DNA from: Takakia lepidozioides
Lineage: Eukaryota > Streptophyta > Takakiopsida > Takakiales > Takakiaceae
Reading direction: 5' to 3'
NCBI GenBank assembly: GCA_030704615.1
Contig: CM060732.1
Span: 4,030,001-4,094,000, forward strand
Length of the DNA: 64,000 bases
Shown here: positions 57,041 through 64,000 of the stretch, in pieces
How the letters are laid out: every line of letters starts with the position of its first letter
How positions within the stretch are numbered: the stretch's first letter is position 1
Position numbers and translations under genes: made by a program
The notes under the pieces: generated by a model
What the model was told of the DNA's origin: nothing
Seen by the model: only the letters and a program-made list of their open reading frames with translations
The model's database searches: none

Positions 57041-57719
57041 AGACCCACAGAAAGGTTTTGGCTATAACAATTGAAGAAATGCCTGCAGGGCATAAAGCAT
57101 AAACGTATGGTTGCCACAAAATGCTATGGGTAATTTATTGTAAGCCTGCGGGGCTTGCAAGCATCGATTAAGAGAAAAGACACTCTCTGTTCTTCATCCC
57201 CGTGCCACTGCGTAAGTAGTATCGCGAGCGTATAGTCTGTTAGTTCCTCCATAGCTTCAAAGCTATAGCATTGATGGTTGTCCCGTCTAGACGCCCGTTA
57301 CTTGGAACGATGCCGACTCTTGCGCTTAAAATCCCTCCAATTTCTTGATCCTGCTTCTGGCTTATGATTGGCTGTAACTGCTGTGACTGGATTTTAGATT
57401 TAATTTCCTTTCATGGATTTTCCACTCTGGACTGTCTACTAGGATAGCACATGTGACATGGATTTCGCTTTTCGGTATTTTTAAAGGGTTCCGTTACCCT
57501 TTCCCTGTATGCATTAATGGGCCCATAATAAGTTAATGTGTCGGGTAGGTACTTTGACGCCATTTTGTCTTCTTCTTGATGACACTGGCTTGCACTCCAT
57601 GTCCGGCTGTGTGTCTCGCCCTGGCGTCCACGTGTTATTTTAAACGTGCTCCGTCCACTTTTCCGCCGGCCACTCTCCGGATGTTTAACCCACGTCCACC
57701 TGTCACTGATATATGGATT

Positions 57720-57900
57720 GTGTAACCCCAGTAGGCTGTGTCGAGCTGTGACAGGCTGTGTCACTGTGGTACGCTGTGATAGGCTGTGTAGCACTGTGGT
57801 AAGCTGTGATAGGCTGTGGACACGCTGTGGTAGGTTGTGATAGGCTGTGTCGTGATAGGCCACGCTGTGATGGCTGTGATAGGCTGTGTCGCGCTTGTGT
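57720..57900. repeat. GGCTGTGATAGGCTGTG-type tandem repeat
   Basis: Units of 9-12 bp (TAGGCTGTGA, CACTGTGGTA) in the gypsy region after integrase. Related in motif to the LTR block at 38405-38680. Confidence 0.75.
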
Positions 57901-58222
57901 ACTGTCCGCCCTGGTCATATACGCTCGCCTAGCGACAAGTGCTCCATACTCCGTTGGTATCACTGGCGCAGCCCGTAACTGCTTCTGCGTTTCAACATGC
58001 AAATCATGCTGCAATGGTTTGTCATAGATACCACTGTACCCCTTCAACTTATTGGCATTGACTCTTCCCAGCATCTCTTTGTTAATGGTTTGTAACATGG
58101 CGGTGTTGTTATCATACATCTTCTGTATGACATAAGGTCCTTTCATGGTGATTTAAGCTTAGAAGCTTTAATCTTTCCCTTCTTCTACAACCAGAGAACC
58201 AAATCTCCCGTCTTAAAAGTCT

Positions 58223-59298
58223 TTAACTTGCCTTCATCAAACTGTTCCTTCTCTTCATCTGAATTCTGGTCATGTTATCAGCTAAATCAACACGTACTTC
58301 TTCCACATGGTATAATTCATGTTTCCTGACCTTAATTGAATCTTGCAATTCCATTCTCTTTCCCCATTCCGTTCTCATGGTAGGTAACAGGAATTCCACT
58401 GGAAGTAAAGCTTCCATACCATAAACTAATTGGAATGGTGTATACTTAGTGGTGACTTTATATGAAGTCCTGTATGACCACAAAGCTGTCAGCAGCTTTG
58501 TATCCCAATCCGTTCTGTTTGCATTGACTATCTTAGCCAAGATAGTACATAGTATTTTGTTGGTAGCCTCTGCCTGCCCATTACCTGTGGGTAATATGTT
58601 GTACTCTTCCTATGCACAATCATGAACTCTTTAGTCAATAGTTCAATGGTCTCATTAATGAAGTGACTTCCCTGATCACTGATAAATTCCAAGGGACAGC
58701 CAAATTGTGTAAGTATGTTCTCATACACCTTGCTGTGGACTTGGCTGTGTTGTCCCTCAAAGCTTTAGCTTCCACCCACTTCGTAGTATAATCAGTGGCT
58801 GTAATTATGTACCTGTTCTGTGTATTCTTGGCTGGTGGGTTAATTGGTCCAACAAAGTCTAGTCCCCATTTCTGAAATGGTTCCGTAGGCATTGTAGGAT
58901 GCAAAGCCATCTTCCTAGATCTCTGCAAAGGTCCTAGCCTCTGACATTCATCACAACTCTGACAATACTTGTGTACATTTTTGAACAAAGTAGGCCACCA
59001 GTAACCTGCCAGTAGTATCTTCCTACTGGTAGTCTCTTCTCCAAAATGACCTCCAGCCACTCCTTTATGAACTTCTTCCAAAACTTTATTTACTTCGGTG
59101 GTACAAGCATCGTTTAAGTACTCCATCAGGTCCTAGCTTATACATTCTGCCTCCTACCATAGTATAAGGTAGAGCCTTGATAGCGATTCTCTTCCTCTGC
59201 TCCTTACCATAACTAGGTGGCCATTGACCATGAGTAAGGTAGTATCTGATTGGCCACTGCCAATCTAACCATTCATCTGCACTTCCTTGCACCTCCAT
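58223..59298 (-). pseudogene. Gypsy integrase, frameshifted
   Basis: An HHCC zinc-binding start (HKGVAGGHFGEETT, YWWPTLFKNV, YCQSCDECQRLG) is followed by the catalytic core: LDFVGPI (first Asp) and ISDQGSHFINE (second Asp, other frame). The C-terminal part WSYRTSYKVTTKYTPFQLVYG lies at 58540-58223. At least two frame changes. Inserts retroviral-type cDNA when intact. Confidence 0.85.
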
Positions 59299-59304
59299 TA
59301 CAAA

Positions 59305-60955
59305 TCAACTCGCATCAGGTAACTGATCATCTACTCCTATGGCGGCCTCTCCCGTTGTTAGTCGTGACAAATGATCTGCCACAAGATGCAAACGGCCAGG
59401 CTTGTAAACAACTTCGAACTCAAACTCGTGCAAGATTATTAACCACCTCGCTATCCTTCCACTTATCAAAGGTTTGTTCACCAGATATATCAGAGCCTGG
59501 TGATCCACATAAAACATAAACTTTCTTCCCAATAGGTAATGCCTGAATTTCTTGACTGCATAAATCATTGTCAGTGCTTCTCTTTCAGTTGTGCTATAAT
59601 TCCTTTCAGCACTGTTCATCAACCTGCTAGCATAGTACACAGGTGAATCTATATTTCCTGTAACATTCTGGGCTAACACTGCTCCCAACGCTTCTCCTGA
59701 GGCATCACAGTGAACATGAAATACCATATACCAGTGAGGGTTAATCAGCACAGGTGTAGTTGTTACTGACAATGTAAGTTTCTCAAAAACCTGTTGACAT
59801 TCAGCTGTCCATGCAAACACTGCATCTTTCTTCAGAAGCTTGCTCAATGGTGCTGCTATCTGTGCATACCTTTTGACAAATCTTCTGTAATAACTGGTTT
59901 GCCCAAGGAATCTCCTTAGACTCTTAACATTTACTGGTGGTGGAGAGGCTTTAATGGCCTCTGTCTTCCTGGGATCCACAAGAAGTCCCATCTTACACAC
60001 AATGTGTCCCAGAAGTACCCCTGAGTTCACACAAAAAGTACATTTCTCTGGATTCAGGCCTAGACCTCTCATTCTGCATCTGGCCAGACATAACTCCAAC
60101 TTATGCAAGTGCTCATTCTTAGAGCTGTACACAATCATCCAAGAATACCTGCATGAAATCATCCAGATACTCATGAAAATATTCACTTTTCACTCTCTGA
60201 AAGGTTGCTGGTGCATTACAAAGTCCAAAGGGCATGACTTTGTATGCATAAGCACCCCAGTCTGTGATGACAGTTGTCTTTCCCTGGTCTTCTTCTGCCA
60301 CTTGCACTTGATTATAACCACTGAAGCCATCCACGAATGAGTACATCTCATGGCCTGCCGCAGTGTCCAATACTGCTTCTGTGAATGGCAGGGGGAATGG
60401 ATCCTTCTTCGTGCAAGCATTCAACTTCTTATAGTTCACACAAACTCTTAGTTTACCATTCTTCTTGGGAACTATCACAATGGGTGACAACCAAGTTGTA
60501 TACTCTATTGGGTATATAAACTTAGCCTCAGCCAACTTCTTGATCTCTTCTCCAACCTTCTGTGCATAGTTGGGATTCATTCTGTACCTCGCCTGCTTGA
60601 TTGGTACTGACCCTGGTTCCAGTTCAATCTTATGCTGACAGATCTCAGGTGGTATCCCTTTTAGATCCTCGTAGCTCCAAGCAAATACATCTCTGTATTT
60701 GATGAACAAACTCTTAGCTTCTTCAAAGAATTCTGGCTCCAAATCAGCTCCTACCTTCACCATCCTTGGTTCCTCTTTAGTTCCCACATTCACTTCCCTC
60801 ACCTGCTCATCAGCTGTGATTGTCCAACCAATCACTACTTCATCCTGTAAACTCACAGTGGTTGGTTCCTCTAGGATTTCCATTTCTCCTTCTCTTTCTT
60901 CATAGAAATGTGATGGGTAACTGCTGGTTTCCTCTTCAATTGGTGTTGCTGACAC
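59305..60955 (-). pseudogene. Gypsy reverse transcriptase and RNase H, frameshifted
   Basis: RT text: YTTWLSPIVIVPKKNGKLRVC, FPLPFTEAVLD, MYSFVDGFSGYNQV, MPFGLCNAPATFQ and FLDD as the YxDD box. A frame change near 60120-60186 breaks the chain at the active site. The following frame holds the rest of RT (LLGHIVCKMGLLVDP, FLGQTSYYRRFVKRYA) and RNase H (VHCDASGEALGAVLAQ, STTEREALTMIYAVKKFRHYL). Confidence 0.88.
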
Positions 60956-62053
60956 TACACCAGCAGATACCTCTTAAACAACTTAGGCCTTCCAGCCGCA
61001 TCTCTGCAACCTGCTCCCACTCTGGGTGTGTAGCGAATAGGGTAGCTTCCTGCTCCTCATCCAGTCCTCCTCTCCAGTCATACTCTCTGACCCCTCGAGG
61101 TCTTCTCGTAGCAGGTAATCTACTAGATTTCTTAGTGGTAATTTGTATCTCGTGCATCCTATTATGCACAGTTAGTAACTGAGAATTCCAGTCATGGAAT
61201 ACCCTGGCCTGTTTCAGCCACGGACGTCCCAATAATAAGGAGTAAGCCTCCATGACTTCATCCATCTTCAACACAGTTACTGTGATCATAAAGATCATCT
61301 TCTGTATCTGTATCTTAACTCCTCTTATCAATCCCAATGGCTGTACACTCTTTGATCTGCCATTGTTACTGTAAATGGGGCTGGTTTCATGTTACTTAGA
61401 CCAAGCTTCTTTCTTAATTGGTCTGTCATGATATTTACTCCAGAGCCTCCATCTATAAGTACATCAGTTAGTTCTGTGCTTCCAATTCTCAATTGGATTA
61501 CTGGCATAGAATCATCAAAGTCCATGATTGTTTCTCGCCCTTCCGGCTTCACATTATAACTGGTCACCTTGCTGTTCAGGTCTGTGTTTCCTGTCTCTTG
61601 GGCAATTCGATTGATTGCTTGATACAGCCTGTGTCTACAATAAGGTGCCACAGCCAATAGCTGTCCAATGGTAATCTCTGCTTTGGTCTGGCATATTACT
61701 TCAGCCAAAGTCCCTTCATTACTTTGCATGTCTGCAACTTCTTTCTTCCTTTCATCCTCACTCACTTCTTCTTCTCCATCAAAATCAGAGGAATCTGCCA
61801 CAGGAATATCAGTACTCTTCTGCATTTCCCTTATGGTATCTGCCACTTCCTTGTGCAGTTCCTTCTCATCTCTCCAAGCCTCATCATCTTTAGGCATATC
61901 ACTGCCATCTTCATTATCATCATCTTCCTCAACTACTGGAGGTATTAGTTTGGCTTTGCTTCTTGTTACTATCATTGTACTTATTTCTGGTACAACACAT
62001 GGCCTAACCATGCGAGCTGCCACCACTGGGCCCTCATTCACAGGAGCTCTCAT
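60936..62053 (-). pseudogene. Gypsy aspartic protease region, frameshifted
   Basis: The block 62053-61328 contains LIDGGSGVNIM, the retroviral-type protease active site. A one-base shift near 61340 moves to the frame 61337-60936 (LLLGRPWLKQARVFHDW, a linker conserved in plant gypsy pol). Confidence 0.82.
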
Positions 62054-62352
62054 CTCATTCTGGTGTCTAATCCAGAATGAACAGGCTGCCTTGCGATGTC
62101 CTGCTGATTACAATAGTAACACAGTTATTCACCATTGGGTCCTCGCCCTTGGTCTGCTCTTGGATTATTTCTGTAATCCTGATTCCCTGGCTGTTAATTC
62201 CCCTTGGATTACCCTGATAGTTGCCTCTGGAATTTCCTTGGTAATTCCCTCTTGAATTACCTCCCCTTCCATGCCATTGTTATAACCACCAGGTCTACCA
62301 TAGTGGTCCTGATCACTGTTTCTTCTTGGCTGGGGCTGCACTTGATGCACCC

Positions 62353-63735
62353 TTACTTGCTTAGGTTCTCTTGCAGCTGTCCTTCTGTTGTAGTAACAAT
62401 TTCAGTAGAATGGTTATCCATCTTACAGATAGTACAGTGTTTCTCCTTCATGTGGCATTCAGTGGTGGTATGGCCTTCATTCTGGCACTTTGCACACCAA
62501 ACACCCTTCCTCCAATGTGTTGCAGCCTCTGTGGCATACTTCTTCAAGATTTCTTCTAATCTTTTCTCATAGTTATCCCTCTTCAACTTCTCCTTTCTCT
62601 TACTCTTCCTTTTCAGTTCTTGCTCTTCTTCTTCATCTGACTCATCCTCAGAGTCCTCATCATCCATTTTCTCTCTCTTGAGCATTCCCAATTGCTCAAT
62701 TCTGTTTGCAGTTTCAAATGCCTCCTCCACTGTATTATGGGGTAACATATCCACTTTCTTCTGCAACTCTGGTCTTAGTCCACTCACAAACCAAGTCTTC
62801 TGTAAACCTGGTGCTGGTACAGCAGCCAGCTTTTTCATCATCAATTCCATCTTTTCCATATACTCCTCAACAGTTTCATGCTTCTTTTGCTTTAACTGTT
62901 GTAAACTTCCATACACTTCATCCTCAGTTTTACTTGTCCTGAACCTATTTCGGATGGTTGTATTCAAGCCATTCCAGGTTAGGAAATGATTATCAGGGAA
63001 TCTTGCATACCATTCACTTGCTTTCTTGATAAGTGAACAAGGAAACAATCTCATCTTGGCATCATCGCCATTCTCATTGTTCACTATACACATGTGCTCA
63101 AATTGGCTAATGTGTACATCGGGATCCCCTTTTCCTGAATATATTGAAAAAGGTGGTTTTGCCCGTGTTGGTTTGTAACGCCATTGTGGCCCTACCTTCT
63201 GCCCACTGACAGGTGCTGGCACCCTTGCTGGTGCTGGTCCTAGAGGACCTGTTGTAGTTGTGGTGGATCTTGCACCAAGTGGTGGCCCCTGAGCACTCCC
63301 TGCTACTAGCCCCACGATATTCACAGTATTCCCAGCTCCAGTTGCACTATTTCCCACACTCCCTGTCCCCCCAGAGCCAGATCCAGGCAGCCCGCCTGAT
63401 CCCTCTGAGCCGACACCTTCGTTGGCCTGTGATCCAAGTGCTCCACTTGATCCAAGTCCAACGGGTTGAGATGTCCTGGTTGTAGTCTCAACCTCAGCTG
63501 TTGGGTCTACTTCTTCATACTCTTCCTCTTCCAATTTCTTCTCTCTATTTTCATCCTCCAAGTTCTGCCCTTGGGTTTCTTCTTCACTCATGTAACTCAA
63601 CTGCAATGGTGTTGGAGAGTCTGAACTCTCCATTGGCTCTGCCACATCCTCTCCTCCTTCTTCACCCTCCGCTTCAGAAACTGGAGTTCCTGCTTTTGGT
63701 GTTTCATGCCAACTCTTATCAAAGATTTCTGTCAA
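62353..63735 (-). CDS. Gypsy Gag polyprotein with zinc knuckle
   Basis: 460 codons open. The N-terminal half is low-complexity acidic and Ser/Gly/Pro-rich. The Gag core (about residues 180-350) has KPPFSIYSGKGDPDVHISQFE, ASEWYARFPDN and ETVEEYMEKMELMMKKLA. A charged Lys/Glu stretch is followed by a CCHC knuckle CAKCQNEGHTTTEC. Forms the particle that packages element RNA. Directly inside the 5-prime LTR. Confidence 0.85.
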   Translation of the reverse strand: MTEIFDKSWHETPKAGTPVSEAEGEEGGEDVAEPMESSDSPTPLQLSYMSEEETQGQNLEDENREKKLEEEEYEEVDPTAEVETTTRTSQPVGLGSSGALGSQANEGVGSEGSGGLPGSGSGGTGSVGNSATGAGNTVNIVGLVAGSAQGPPLGARSTTTTTGPLGPAPARVPAPVSGQKVGPQWRYKPTRAKPPFSIYSGKGDPDVHISQFEHMCIVNNENGDDAKMRLFPCSLIKKASEWYARFPDNHFLTWNGLNTTIRNRFRTSKTEDEVYGSLQQLKQKKHETVEEYMEKMELMMKKLAAVPAPGLQKTWFVSGLRPELQKKVDMLPHNTVEEAFETANRIEQLGMLKREKMDDEDSEDESDEEEEQELKRKSKRKEKLKRDNYEKRLEEILKKYATEAATHWRKGVWCAKCQNEGHTTTECHMKEKHCTICKMDNHSTEIVTTTEGQLQENLSK

Positions 63736-63812
63736 ATCTTTTATCCAGGGATGTACCTCAGATCTTTCACATCTGGTTGTTCATGACCCAGTTCACCAGT
63801 ATGGTCGCCAAA

Positions 63813-64000
63813 TGTCGAGCGGCTTTTACTCACCCATCCCTTCGCTATCCGAGGTGGGAACTCCAAGATAGAAGAGTTGGAAATCTCTAAGCACTCAGCC
63901 CGCTCAGAACAATCAGTCATGACCTACAACTAGTGTATCATGGGGGTGTTTCCTATTTGTACTCCTTCCCACATTCATGTTAGCGAGTTACCTTACTATC
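63813..64000 (-). repeat. 5-prime LTR of the gypsy element (partial)
   Basis: Starts TGTCGAGCGGC as at 37780 and continues to the window end. On the minus strand the sequence beyond it begins TTTGGCGACCATACTGG, so a primer-binding site starting TGGCGACC, two bases in, is likely; the tRNA is not identified. Confidence 0.85.

Larger units (their letters stand above)
37780..64000 (-). mobile_element. Ty3/gypsy LTR retrotransposon, split by copy D, cut by window end
   Basis: Identical LTR starts (TGTCGAGCGGCTTTTACTC) lie at 37780 and 63813. Gag, protease, RT-RNase H and integrase follow on the minus strand, then an extra coding region after integrase. Protease-integrase-region frames are broken by single-base shifts, so the element is dead. 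Copy D (14.65 kb) interrupts the extra region. If 37780 is a boundary, the target duplication would be the 5 bp before it (GCTGG); the other side is outside the window. Confidence 0.9.

Overview
The window is nuclear DNA from a plant and is almost entirely transposable elements inserted into one another. Evidence for a eukaryote: GT-AG introns, a PPR-gene remnant of land-plant type, a Ty3/gypsy retrotransposon with LTRs, tRNA-derived SINEs, and a Mutator-like element carrying a Ulp1-type protease. A non-seed land plant (fern, lycophyte or bryophyte) fits, but this is inference.

The main content is four copies of one family of very large DNA transposons, called A, B, C and D here. The ends carry 15-bp terminal inverted repeats of type GRGGKYTRCTATTTC followed by short ATGAGC repeats, and the flanks are 8-bp target duplications. 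A (1-9241) is cut by the window edge. B (16288-35020) is a decayed copy with C (18591-30918, duplication AAGGCAAG) inserted in it. D (40257-54908, duplication TTTCGTGG) is inserted in the gypsy element (37780 to beyond 64000). Without C, B is about 6.4 kb; C is 12,328 bp and D is 14,652 bp.

The order in D, shared with the others where preserved, is: G-rich end; a small gene of unknown function; a palindrome array; a ten-exon gene encoding a ParB-like domain fused to a DNA-methyltransferase-like domain (minus); a long palindrome array in the divergent intergenic region; a two-exon DDE-like transposase with a SWIM zinc finger (plus); T-rich end. In D the methyltransferase gene (1427 codons) and transposase gene (1174 codons) both read through without a stop, so D may be a young, complete copy. 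A, B and C carry frameshifts or deletions.

The most striking signal is a 22-bp palindrome: half-site GGAAATGCGG, a central YR pair, then the inverted half-site. It occurs about 30 times in each long array. Its spacing is quantised: 53 bp in D, 63-64 bp in B, 32-33 bp in the second D array. All are close to whole turns of DNA at about 10.6 bp per turn. Single copies also sit in introns of the ParB-methyltransferase gene. C, whose proteins are more diverged, has a different core (AATTCGG instead of ATGCGG). This suggests a transposon-encoded, parS-like, helically phased binding array read by the ParB-methyltransferase or another element protein.

Other regions: 9250-16280 holds a Mutator-like element with Ulp1 and a broken transposase, plus dispersed CAGACTG-type short repeats and a SINE. 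35029-37779 holds SINEs and a PPR pseudogene. 37780-40256 and 54917-64000 are the two halves of the gypsy element (minus strand).
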